64,000 nt of DNA from the NCBI GenBank assembly GCA_037693485.1, contig CM075354.1:145289001-145353000 (forward strand). Reading direction: 5' to 3'. The stretch comes from Kitagawia praeruptora (taxonomy: Eukaryota > Streptophyta > Magnoliopsida > Apiales > Apiaceae). Made by a program: the position numbers and the translations under genes. The notes beneath the pieces are model-generated. The model had not been told where the DNA came from and searched no databases. It was given only the letters and a program-made list of their open reading frames with translations. This document shows, in pieces, positions 50,947 to 62,689 of the stretch; the first letter of the stretch is position 1; each line of letters starts with the position of its first letter.

Positions 50947-51175
50947 AATTAGTTTTAAATTAAAAAGGTAACGTGTTTTAATTCGAAAGAAAATATTAAT
51001 GAAGATTAGTTTTAAATTAAAAAGGTAACGTATTTTAATTCAAAAGGAAATATTAGTAAAATTAGTTTTAAATTAAAAAGGTAACGTGTTTTAATTCGAA
51101 AGCAAATATTAATGAGGATTAGTTTTAAATTAAAAAGGTAACGTGTTTTAATTCGAAAGGAAATATTAATGATTG
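50947..51175. repeat. Four tandem copies of a ~57-bp unit
   Basis: Each unit reads ATTAGTTTTAAATTAAAAAG then GTAACGTGTTTTAATTCGAA with few changes. Parts of the unit recur inverted at 51390-51420 and in 58540-58990. Confidence 0.85.
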
Positions 51176-51764
51176 GAAGATACATTGATGTTTTTAGTTG
51201 TTTATAAAAGGTAATATATTCAATTAAAAGTAAATGTGAAAAAAGGCAAGCGACTACTTACCATTAATTATATTATGTTATTATTTATAATAGGTGTTTT
51301 AAAAATATAAATATCATACATTTATTTTTCTTTTTAATAAAGGGTAAAAACACCTAAAAACATCAATCGTATCATATCTTCTGATCATTAATATTTTCTT
51401 TCGAATTAAAACACGTTACCCAAAAATAATCTTGCAATAATTAATATATACCCAAAAATATCAAACCATATCTTCTCATCACTAACAAAATATACTAGAA
51501 ATCCATATACTACGAATAATGACATGCATATAATTGATTAAATTTTTATTAAATTATTAAAATTAAAATAAAAAATTGTAAATAATAATTATAAAGAATT
51601 ATAATTATAACATAAAATAAAATTTATTCGATAGCAAAAGAAATCCGTGCATGACACACCTCATAACGTTAAAGTAAGAAAAAAGCTAAAGCATGAAATA
51701 AATAAATAAGCGGCTGGAGATGGTGTTCAGTTGTGTAATAACAGGAGTGGAGGGGAGAATCTGA

Positions 51765-54700
51765 ATGGCGGCCATACATAATATTTTCGCGTCTCCAAAA
51801 TTACATGTACTAGCACTCTCACAGTCCCAGCCTCCACCACTTGATAAGGCTTTGCCTTGTTGTTTTTCTTCATCCAAGAACAAGAAGAAGAAGCGATTAA
51901 TGATCAAGTGCCAGGCCGCTGATTCCTCTTCACAAACTCTTTATCAAGGTATCTATGGTCCTTGGTCTGTTGATTCCGATGACGTTCGCGAGGTACCTCT
52001 GGCCTCTCTCTCTCTCTCTCTCTCTCTCTCCCCTCTCCAGCTCTCTCTCTTACATTTATCTCAATTATATTTTATCTTGTCTTTCCGTTTTCTCATTTTT
52101 ATTCCGATTAACACAAATGTCTACACCCCCGATTATATGTATACTGGTGATAATGATTTTAGATTACATGGTATGTTTGGAAGAGATTATTGAATTTGTT
52201 ATTTATATTTGATATTGCTACTTCGGATAGTTTAACACTTCAACTAATTGTCCCACTGATATATTCAAATACAGAATTAAACCTATCTGTGCAGGTAGTT
52301 TTAATTGCCATCCGGCCATCCCTATCTTTGAAACTAGTACAAACACTGAAATATCTTCATCAAAATCATTCTGGTGTAAGAAGTTGACATGGCACAATAA
52401 GATAAATGTTCCCTTCTACAATAAGATAAAACGGGTTATGAGTCAAATAAGATAATATCAGAAGATTAGAGAGCACAATCATGTTTAATAATGTTAAATG
52501 TTCCCTTCTACTTTGTCTCTGTACATGGCAGTTATGGACTTGTGTTTCGATACGAGTAAGAAGAAAGCATTTTGTGGAGATACTCAAATACCCGTTAATT
52601 CCGCACTGTATATGTTTGCATCAATTTCCCTTGTACCGTGGCGCAACAACCAGAGCAGTTTGCAGACCAGGGAGAAAGGATTGTAGGGAATACCAACCGT
52701 GACTTTTAATAAGTAAAAATCTGTAATCCTGGAACGAGACTCTGTGTCAGTTGTACATGTACTGGTGGAAGCCTCTGAAATAAATAATCCACATATTTGA
52801 CATTTAAAACCAAAAAGAATAATAAATTCAATTTGAAGTGTTTGAGAAGTCCCTTTGCCATCTTCAAAGAAGTGGCTTTGAAATGTTCATATCCTCTTCT
52901 GTGCTCTTCACATCTTCAAAGCACTAACTTTTAAACGTTCATATCCTCATCTTCCATGATCTTCACATCATAAATTCATACCAAGTGAATTGGAACATCA
53001 ATAAATTGACAAACAAGTCCTTATCATCTTGTACATATGGGTCATGTCCAAAAGTGTTCTCATCTACAATAGTACTTGGAGCTATCACATTCTATTTTTC
53101 CACAATACAATATTCTATAGGATTTGTCAACTATATGTGTAACTCTTCAATTTTTTCACTTGATTTTGATTAGATTTTTGAGATTCATCATACAACTGTC
53201 ACGTTCTATCTTCGGTTCTTTGTATTCATCAACGGTATCTATCAACAACTGCCCAATAGCCAAAACATATAATAGCGGGGCCCAATAGTCAAATCCACTT
53301 GGATCATCGTTTAAGGTTAGCATCAAGAGCATGAATTAATCCAGCAAGTTGTGAAATTTGGACCTTGAATACCAAGGAATCTATATGTAAAGACATAAAT
53401 TGAATCTAGGAAACAACTCCTCTTGCTGCAAATCGCTTTTGTCTCAATTGGGTGTTGATTCTGTAACGAACTTCGACAAATTGGTGTGGCTAGAAAATTG
53501 GATGAAAAGAAAATACTGTAGGTAAATTAAGACATATCAATAATTTTGGCTCGTGAAATCACTTGATGAAGGGGATGTAAATTAAATTGTTGCCCTGTAT
53601 ATTTTACACAAGAAATAGTTGAAAATGATAATTTTTGCCTTCTAAAATTTTAAGGATGGTGACACTAATTTGACGGAAAAAAATTGGTTTAGTTGTATAA
53701 TAGTAATAATGTGTTTATGTACATTAAATTGTGTGAGCTACATCTACAGCACTTATATCACATCATGTTAGTTTTTGGCCATGTACGTCATGCTCGCAAT
53801 TAGGAAGTATGGTGTCATGACTCACGTTTATGTAAATTAATAGCATGAAGTAAGACTTTGGACGGGTATCCTTTCCAGTTGATGTAATTTATTATTTTGT
53901 ATGTCAAGTGAGATCCTACCCTTAGCTGCAATCTAATAATACCCGTGTGAGTATCGTAGTTGTTTTGTTCTTAAGTTTATTTACTAATTCATGATACCCA
54001 AAATAATATTTAGGGTGTTCACATATTTGGATTTCATACTAATTTTTATTTTCAAAACAAATGTTACTACCTTAATTTGTTTAGAAGATTTCAAAGTTCT
54101 TGAATCATTTAGAATACTTTTACACTGATAATCGGATCAATCGGATTTCATCTGGAAATTAGAGGTGAGAACAATATTTCAACGAATATTTGCATCACCC
54201 ATTCGTAAATTGCGCAATCGGTATGGAACTAGCCTATATACCTTTCCTGGCACACAATTGTGCATTCAAAACATATGATGTAGGTGCAGATTACTGAACT
54301 TTATATGTCGGACCAGCCTTAGATACCATTTTAGGCGCGCAAGGGTGCACTGGTGGGTGATTATTGATATAATGGTGCGTGATTATTGAATTTAGATATC
54401 GGTCATTGACATGCTATGACACTTATAAGATGTTAGTCCGAGGCCAATTTTGACAAATTTGAAAGATGTTGTGTGTGTTGTAGCTTCAGAATGTGGAAGT
54501 TAATATATGTTATTTTTTTTTTTACAGAGAATGTTTGAAATTACTAAATTACTGTGGGTTGGTTCTTTATTTTCAAACTCAAACGTTTTCCGTTTGTTCA
54601 TTTCGAAACAAAAATGTTTTTACTAGAAAAATTCCCACAAGAATTTTTAAAAATAATGGCGGTCGGTCAGTTACTTGTTGAGCTTTGTAGTTTACCCTTT

Positions 54701-57398
54701 ATACGTTTCAGGTTTTATCTTTTGAATTAGTTTAGATAAGTGTGGTTTAGACATGCTCAGATAATAACAGTTATAGAATTTGTGGGAGGTCGCCCCTATT
54801 TAATTTGCTTCTTTTGGTTGACGTTTTGGTTTAGATTTTTGAAACTAGGTAACGAAGATTCCTAACGTAGTTTTATGAGTGGACGAAACTAGAAAATTTG
54901 GTAATAAAAAATATGTAATTCAAAAAGTACCAAGAATTTTGTCTCTTGAAGTACCAAGAATTTTGTTGATACCGATGTAGGACAAAGTTTTAGTAAAGGT
55001 TAAAAATCCCTATCAGCTTTAATATCGAGTATTACAAGACTTTATATCGACAATATCGAATTGTACATCGGACATACTTCAGGGGTAAGGAGGTACGGTT
55101 TTGTAGTTTAAGGGTTTATGTGTATTTTTGACCAAACTTTAAGGGCTGATGTGTTAATAACCCTATTATGAAATGATGATAAGAGGATTCTTGTGGGAAT
55201 TTTTCTTGCTTTCTATCAGCTTGAGCACATCAAAGCTTTCATGAAAGCTCGCGAGCAATATCGACCATAGGCTCGTGAACAAGCTCGTAAAAATCTCAAA
55301 AATAATATTAATCATAGCTAGGTTTTATTCCCTAAAAACAAGGTCATTAGCCGCATGAACTTTGACTCTTGACAGCTACTTCGTTTAGTGTTATGAATTT
55401 CTGCCGAGCTGCATATTATATCTCTATACTGCCTCGTATTAGTAGGAATTCCTTGTTTATCCTTTTTCAATTGGGCAGGTTATCTTATATAGAACAGGTT
55501 TGGTGACTGCTGCTGCCTCCTTTGTCATTGCTGCTTCCACGGCTTTCCTACCTGACCATTCTTTCCTCACTGATCTAATCAAACCAAATATTGATTTGTT
55601 CTATGCACTTGGTGCTGCTGGGTTAGGGCTATCCTTACTTTTAATCCACATCTATGTAACTGAGATTAAGCGCACTCTTCAACTATTATGGGGCCTTGGT
55701 GTTTTAGGATCTCTAGCAACCAGTTTCGCCCTCGCTGAACCAGCCGGTCAAAACTTGATACAATATGTAGTCGACCACCCAACTGCTGTCTGGCTCGTTG
55801 GTCCACTCTTTGCTGCATTCACAGGGCTTGTATTTAAGGAAGGTAATTTTACTCATATTCTTTTGTGTGTTTGTTTTTTAATTTTGTAAAATAATGAATG
55901 GCATATGGTTTTTTTCTACAAATGGAATGGATGACTACTTTTACCTCAACTATTGCAACAGACTATTTACAAAGATTCATCAACAAAGCTTATATTGAGG
56001 AAATGAACATGGTTATAACAAAATTTCAACTCCATAGCCGCGTGAGTGCTTCAAATAATAGTTATCAATTAAGAGCTTTAGAAAAGTATAATGTGCAATG
56101 GCTATATTAATTGAGAAAAAGGTTTCTAAAGTTAACTTTAGGAGAATTTCCTAAAGTTAACCTTAAAAACTATGTGAATTTATTTTTTGTTACCTTTTAT
56201 TTATAAGGGCCCCGCAGGGGCATTAATGATAATGATGATGTTTCTTGCTTTTATTGGTTAACTTTAGGAAATTCTCCTAAAGTTAACTTTAGGCTCCCTT
56301 CACCCATATTAATTTAGGTCTCACCGACGTTATTTTATCATGTCAAATGATAATCGGATTCCTTTCATTAATGAACCAGGGCTTTGCTATGGGAAGTTGG
56401 AAGCTGGAGTTCTCACATTTGTAGTTCCTGCCGTTCTTTTAGGGCACCTGGTAATTCTAATTTCCGTACCCAGTCCTTCCTTTTTTTGAACGTATGTTGA
56501 AGTCATGAACATTTACTTTGTTGAAGTTATGAGCATTTACTCTGAAGTTCTTTTGCACTTGTTAAAAAATGTAAGCTTGAACACTTAGATTGAAAATTGA
56601 TCAAAAAGCTTGGCTAATCTGCTAGAAGGAAGCTATTTCAGACCTCTCATGTAACAGAAAACAAACCACAACAAGCTTCTTGTAATTAACACAGAATAAT
56701 CCCTCTATGTGATCCATTGAGATTTTCAGTTGTATTCATATATGATTGCTGTTGATTTGAACTTACAAAATTACCAAAATTTATATTAAACTGTGAGCAT
56801 TTTTCAGTACGTTGTTATTTACGTCATGCATTGGAAAAGGTTCTCCTTCCCTTCTGACTTTGAGACAATTGCAATGTGTATTTTTCTAAACATTTTGCCT
56901 TTTAGCCTATATGGTGTTTATGGCTCAATCAAATTGGAGTACTAGTGATCACATTATAGTATATGAACACCATTTATTGTATTTTCTGAATGAAGAGTTT
57001 ATTTAGTTCTGAAACATACTAGACAGAAAATGTATCTATTTTTGGAATCTGAACCATCTGTGCTTCCTATGCTAATTAAGGTATTATTTTGGAAATACAG
57101 ACAGGTCTGATGGATGAAGGACTCAAGACTACTTTACTTGGTCTGTGGATGGCGCTCTTTGTGGTTTTTGCCGGACGGAAGTTCACTCAGCCAATCAAGG
57201 TAATCCTTCTTTTATTCTAAATGTTCTTAAAAATTAGATTTATGCCATTATAGATTTGGTTTGCCACTGAAGGATGATATTGGCGATAAGTCAGTCTTCA
57301 TATTCCAATCTTTGCCAGAAGAGGAGAAGAAACTTTTGATTGAGAAACTGAAACTTGAACAGCAAAATTATACAGACAATCTTGATAAAAGGGAATAA
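51765..57398 (+). CDS. Plastid DUF2301 integral membrane protein
   Basis: Five exons, 51765-51992, 55479-55842, 56380-56450, 57101-57199 and 57273-57398, give 888 bp and 295 aa. All junctions are GT-AG and in phase. The first ~50 residues are Ser/Lys-rich and hydroxylated, like a chloroplast transit peptide. The mature part starts YQGIYGPWSVDSDDVREVI. Several membrane spans follow (LVTAAASFVIAASTAFL, LFYALGAAGLGLSLLLIHIY, LLWGLGVLGSLATSFALAEP, AVWLVGPLFAAFTGLVFKEG, LEAGVLTFVVPAVLLGHL, LGLWMALFVVFAGRKFTQP). The C-terminus is charged (PEEEKKLLIEKLKLEQQ) and probably exposed. The family is shared with cyanobacteria; its biochemical role is not established. Intron 1 is 3.5 kb, and intron 2 carries a MITE. 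Confidence 0.9.
52003..52036. repeat. (CT)n microsatellite
   Basis: About 14 CT units just after the first donor site of the DUF2301 gene. Confidence 0.9.
52040..55478. other. Intron 1 of the DUF2301 gene
   Basis: No additional exon or full mobile element was recognised. The short frames near 52190-52700 and 54493-54681 show no family likeness. AAATGTTCCCTTCTAC occurs twice (about 52406 and 52497). Confidence 0.5.
56113..56305. mobile_element. Small palindromic MITE in DUF2301 intron 2
   Basis: 193 bp flanked by the exact 9-bp duplication ATATTAATT (56104-56112, 56306-56314). Each arm carries CCTAAAGTTAACTTTAGG or a close copy, itself a perfect palindrome, plus GAGAATTTCCTAAAGTTAAC. The centre holds GGGCCCCGCAGGGGC. 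Mutator-type by duplication length. Confidence 0.8.
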
Positions 57399-58140
57399 GA
57401 GACTGAAAGAATAGCAGAAATTGGTGGATCAGGTATATTATAGGATGCTTATCTGTAACGTTATACATCTTGTAATTCCCACTGTATATTAACTATTAAG
57501 GCTCTACATGATCTATGTGCATGTTTACTAATGAGGTTGATATAAGCTTTTATAGTCATACACTGAGTGTAAATAGGTTTACCTTGTACACACACATGAA
57601 AGTTCTTTCATCAAGATGCTGCTGCTATACACTGGTTATCTGATATGATGACTGCCCGTCCTTTGGTAAAGTTTCCCAAGAATGATTAGCGTTAATATTT
57701 TGTTAGTTCCTTCATTTATGGTAAAGAGTTGTATAAAAAGTCTGAGCTTTGCTTACACGGAACCATAACAAGCACAATTAACAGAATTAAAATTGAAAGG
57801 TTAGCTTTGATTTTGTTGCACTGTAGAAGCGGCAAAGCGTGTTTGTTTGATTTAAATATATAATTGGAAAACATTTTATAAGTTTCCTATGTTTGTTTCC
57901 CTAAGAAATTAATTAAAAAATCAACAGAATAAATCACAAGCATCTAATTTGTTTTGCCTAATTTTTTACGTGACACAATATTAAGAAAAACAGAGTTATA
58001 ATTTCAAAAATATCAATCTATACGATACTATAATAAGCAAAAGAGTATAATTTGTAGTTTGGTTATCCCTATTTTTGGTTATTTCTCATTCACAACCGTT
58101 AGATATTCGACTCAAATAGATCATGATCGTTAGATACAAC
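57399..58140. other. DUF2301 3' flank
   Basis: Probable 3' untranslated region followed by AT-rich intergenic sequence. No further exon was recognised. Confidence 0.5.
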
Positions 58141-58149
58141 AATACTAAA

Positions 58150-58320
58150 AGCTGGAGATCTAAGGTTCGAATCCCGCCAACAACATTTTAATATAAAATT
58201 AATACTAGATTATGTTATATAGAAAGGTTGAAGGTTCGATTCCCACCAACAGCATATTAATTTAGATTTAATACTAAAAATTATTTATATACAAAGGTCT
58301 AAAATTTGAATTTTCCCAAC
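58150..58320. repeat. ~70-bp repeat with tRNA B-box-like motif
   Basis: GGTTCGAATCCCGCCAACA, GGTTCGATTCCCACCAACA and a decayed third copy occur at about 58164, 58233 and 58303, each followed by AATACTARA-type sequence. No A box or tRNA fold was seen. Confidence 0.6.
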
Positions 58321-58355
58321 ATATTAAAAGTAATGTTTATAATATTATATATCTA

Positions 58356-59377
58356 TCTATACTATACTAATATATTAAAGCCGAAAGATTGAAAGTTTGG
58401 TCGGTTTGGTTATCCTAATTATTAAAATAAATAATGATATAATATAATTAATGGTAATTAGTTATTGCCATTTTCAAATTTACTTTTAAATCAAGATATT
58501 ACCTTTTATAAAAGCATCTATCGTACTATATTTTCAAATCATTAATATTTCCTTTTTAATTAAAATACGTTACCTTTTTTATTTAAAACTAATCTTACAA
58601 TCATTAATATATACCCAAAAATATCACACCATATTTTCAATTATTATTAAAATCTATTAAAAATTCTTGTACATTGTTTATAATAAGAAAATATTAGTAT
58701 AATACGTAAATATGAGTATATTAAATTATGTTAAATTAAAATTTAAAAAATTATCAAATTGATAATTATATAAAAACATAATTGTACTATTAACTAAAAT
58801 TTAATAAATACTTAAAATATCTTATCTTTCAATCAATTTAAAATACGTTTACTTTTAATTGAACATATTACCCTTTATGTGTACCTAAAATATCGTAAAT
58901 TCCAATCATTAATATTTCTTTTCTAATTAAAACACGTTACCTTTTAATTTAAAACATAATTTTGCAATCATAATCTTCCAATCATTAATATTTCTTTTCT
59001 AATTAAATACACTACCTTTTAATTTAAAGCATAAATTTACAATCATTAATGTATACCCAAAAATATGACACCATATTACTGTAAGATTTTTAGTAATTAA
59101 TAAGAACCGTTAGATGTAATTATAAGGTATATTTAATGATTAAATTAATTTACTAAATATTCAAGGTTCGAATTCTGTTAACGACATATTTAATTTAAAA
59201 TTTTATTTTATAAATTTTAAATCATGCAAATCATTTATTAAATTTACTTCAAATTTTATTAAATTAATATTAAAATAATTTTTAAAATTAATAATTTTAT
59301 AAAAACATAATTATAGAATAAAATAAAATTTATAACATAATAAAAGAAACCCGTGCATCGCACGGGTTATAAGCTAA
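58356..59377 (+). mobile_element. Non-autonomous Helitron
   Basis: 1022 bp. It starts A|TCTATACTATACTAATATAT and ends CCCGTGCATCGCACGGG, TTATAAG, CTAA|T. The interior is AT-rich with repeats of TCATTAATATTTCTTTTCTA and no ORF. Confidence 0.8.
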
Positions 59378-60370
59378 TGTTGTATAAGCTAGTGTTTTTA
59401 GGTGTTTTTAGTCATATAAATCTCACCAATTAAAATCCTCCATACATCCAACTCATCAATGCCACATCATTTGGGAGCATTTTTTGGGTACCAATTTAGG
59501 ATACCTAGCATTACTTAAATTAAATTAATTTATAATATTAATTTTGGCGATTTTTGAATCAGGCTTACGTTTCTTATTTTCCGATTAGTATTTTATACGC
59601 TGTGATGAATTTTTGAAAGGGGAAGACAATAGATATTATAGATAAAATCCATATTTGAAAAGGTAATAGCTTGAAAAAAAGTAAAAAAGCCAAGTTTTGG
59701 AAAGAATATATTTTAGTTAGAAAAGATAATAGTCGAAAAATAAGTAAAAAAAGATAAGCTTGAAAATGAGATATTTTAGTTTAAAATTATAGAAAAGATA
59801 TTACCTTGTAGCTGAAAAAGGTAATCAGTTAGTTATTCATAATTATAATATTATTAGTTTATTTCATTAAATAGAACGAAATAGTGAATTTATATACTAA
59901 GAATCTATTAACTAAAATTCAAAATAAAAGTCGAGAGTATAATATTATATACAACTTAGGGCTTCATTAATAAATAATATTTAAAAGTATTTACAATAAA
60001 TTAATAATAAATATAATTAATAATATAGCTACTCTTATATTACTAGAGTGAAGTTGTATAAATTTAATTAACTAAAATAATATTATTGAATATTAATTTA
60101 ATTTAATAATAAAGTTATATACTAGGAGTTTATTAACTAACAATCGAAATAAAAAATGAGAATATAGTATTATGTACAACTTGGGACTCCATTAATTAAT
60201 ATTTAAAAAGTATCTATATAATAGATTAATAATAGAACCTCTATACTTTTGGTTAACATATATTATAAATATTGAGTCATGTTTGTTGGATAACCCTTAA
60301 AACGGAAAAACTAAGAACTCTTATATATATTTCATAATAATAAATATTTTATTATATATAAATTAAGGGC
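59378..60370. other. AT-rich intergenic repeats
   Basis: 59600-59870 resembles the internal array of the Helitron at 43203. AGAATCTATTAACTAAAAT and a related copy near 60120 hint at a 200-bp duplication. No gene. Confidence 0.45.
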
Positions 60371-60375
60371 AAAGT

Positions 60376-60577
60376 TGTGACAACCCGGGTCGAGTCCTAA
60401 TTCCGAATCCGAAATAAGCCAAAGTAAACTGACCCAAATGCAACCAACTTGGGTAATCCACAAGCCCACCACATACCCCAAAAGATCATGATTTTTTGGT
60501 GCACTTAGTAGTATTATTTTGCCTTATAAACCGAACTAAAGTCCCAAATCTCCTCTATGTGGGACTGGAGTGTTACA
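60376..60577. mobile_element. Solo LTR of a small retroelement
   Basis: 202 bp, TGTGACAACCCGGGTC to GGAGTGTTACA, flanked by the 5-bp duplication AAAGT (60371-60375, 60578-60582). TGT/ACA termini and a target duplication without internal sequence mark a solo LTR, TRIM-sized. Confidence 0.75.
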
Positions 60578-60740
60578 AAAGTTGTCCAAAAACACAAGAT
60601 ATATAATTTAGAGACAATTCATAATTGATTGACAATTATAATCATACAGCAACATCAATCACAAAATCCTCAATTAACATCATAAATTTTTTTTCAATAT
60701 TTTCATCAACTTTTGTGAGAATACTCAAGTTATGCTATAA

Positions 60741-61136
60741 GAGCATCTCCAACCACAAGAAACCCTTAGCTAAAATTAGATAAAAGATACCATAAATAAA
60801 AATTATAGAGATTATCTAAAAAAACTTGAACTCCAATGGGTCAAAGCTGTTAGCTATAATTTTAGATAATTTCTACAGGTTGGCTATATTTGTCGAACCT
60901 CTATATAGCTGTAAGAAATCTGTAAGAAGATTCCACATCATTCATTACCATATTGAAGTGATATATTCTATTTAAAACAACCTAAATTATTAATAACATA
61001 CTATTTTTAAAATATAACCAACCAATATAGCTAATACCATTGAAGTAAAATGTCTTACAGATTCAACAAATTTTACATAATGTCCTACAGGTCCAATTTA
61101 GCCAACCAATTTTAGCTATTCCCGTTGGAGATGCTC
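60741..61136. mobile_element. PIF/Harbinger (Tourist-like) MITE
   Basis: 396 bp with perfect terminal repeats GAGCATCTCCAAC and GTTGGAGATGCTC and TAA on each side. Confidence 0.85.
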
Positions 61137-61139
61137 TAA

Positions 61140-62400
61140 ATACAAATGAGATTAAATGTTCAACAACATAATATTCAAATACAAGTAACTTTAGTTGCAC
61201 AACTTTAAATTCATGTGCTCGACTTCAAAATTCGTATGCATAATTTTGAAGTTAAATTTTAGAACATTAAAATTATGCTATAAATATAACATGAGATAAT
61301 ATTGTTCAGCAATAGAATATTGTTAAAAAAATTAAGTTCAATTATAGAATTTTTAAAAAAAGCAAGTTCAGTTGTAAAACTTTTAAGTTCGTGTGCAAAA
61401 TTTTGAAATTCAGTAGCAAGATATTGTATTTTTAATATGAAACAAAATAGGTTCTGCAGTAAAACCCTATTATTTCGGGGAATATTTTTTTGTATAATAA
61501 GTTTAATAAATAAATTAAATTTTTGAAGAAAAAAGATTGAAAAAATTGAAAAAATTAATCAACCAAAAGTTATGTAAGATAAAAAATAATAATAAAAATA
61601 AAAGATTTTAATCAATGAGCCATTAATTAAATTTCCTTATCTCAATTAATTGAATAGTGTAGTTTTTATTTCCAACATTATCCTTACAAAAATGGTTTAA
61701 AAATGAAATGAATGTGGACAATTGATTTAGAAGTAATCCAACCATTATTAACGATTCTTCAGTTCTCTTTTAGTGTTTGGTCATCTTAGATCATATAAAT
61801 ATTATTGATAATTAAATTATGATCAATTGAAACATGGGATTTTAAAAAAAACTAGCATTTTGCCCGTACTTCGTACACGCCTTCTTATTTAATTTAAAAT
61901 GATAATACTAAAAATTTAACAAATTTGATTGATTTCTTAAAACATCTTATTTAATTTAAATTGACAATACCAAAAATTTAACAAATTTGATTGATTTCTT
62001 AAAAAGATATTGTATGCAATTATATAAATAATCAATTCTTAGCAAGATAATATATACAATTATATAAGTATTTAATAAAATAATGATATGCTAAAATTTA
62101 TATAAAAAAGTAGCATACAATTCTATTTTAACAATGTTGAAAATTTATTTAATCCATCAAAATCTGCAATAAAAATAATAAATATTTTTACAAATATTGT
62201 TCTCTAATTAAAAACAATAATAAATTGTCTTCATTATTCAAATGCGGAAATAATAATTCCTTCACCCCCAATGACTCCAAAACATTAAATGGTTCCAAAA
62301 TATTAAACCTAATATAATATCAAGAACATGTTATATTAACTATGAGACCTCATAGTTAATATAATGTGTAAATGTTGGAGAACAATGAGATCACATTTCA
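61140..62400. other. AT-rich sequence with a minus-strand Helitron 3' end
   Basis: A Helitron-like end lies at 61852-61885 (complement GTGTACGAAGTACGGGC, then ATGCTAG). AAAATTTAACAAATTTGATT is repeated near 61910 and 61971. No gene was seen. Confidence 0.5.
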
Positions 62401-62408
62401 AGCAATTT

Positions 62409-62682
62409 TTAATTTTTTTTGTTAAATTTTTTTATGAATGGATAGAGGGTAGAATTATAAGACTTTTGTGTGAAGATGCCCCTAGCGGGGCCCTTTAAAA
62501 TAGTTTGAAATGTAGCGAATATGTGTGTTCTCACTGTTCTCATTTTAATTTTTTTTTGTTAATTTTTTTATGAATGGATAGAGGGTAGAATTATATGACT
62601 TTTTTTGGTGAAGATGCCCCTAGCGGGGCCCTTTAAAATAGCTTGAAATGTAGTAAATATGTGTGTTCTCACTGTTCTCATT
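62409..62682. repeat. Two tandem copies of a ~137-bp unit
   Basis: Units at 62409-62543 and 62545-62682 each contain GATGCCCCTAGCGGGGCCC and end TCTCACTGTTCTCATT. Confidence 0.85.
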
Positions 62683-62689
62683 CTCACCA

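Noticed and set aside
60376..60577. Possible Cassandra-type TRIM carrying 5S RNA sequence.
   Set aside because: TRIM-like ends are present, but I could not see a convincing 5S promoter region, so only a solo LTR is called.
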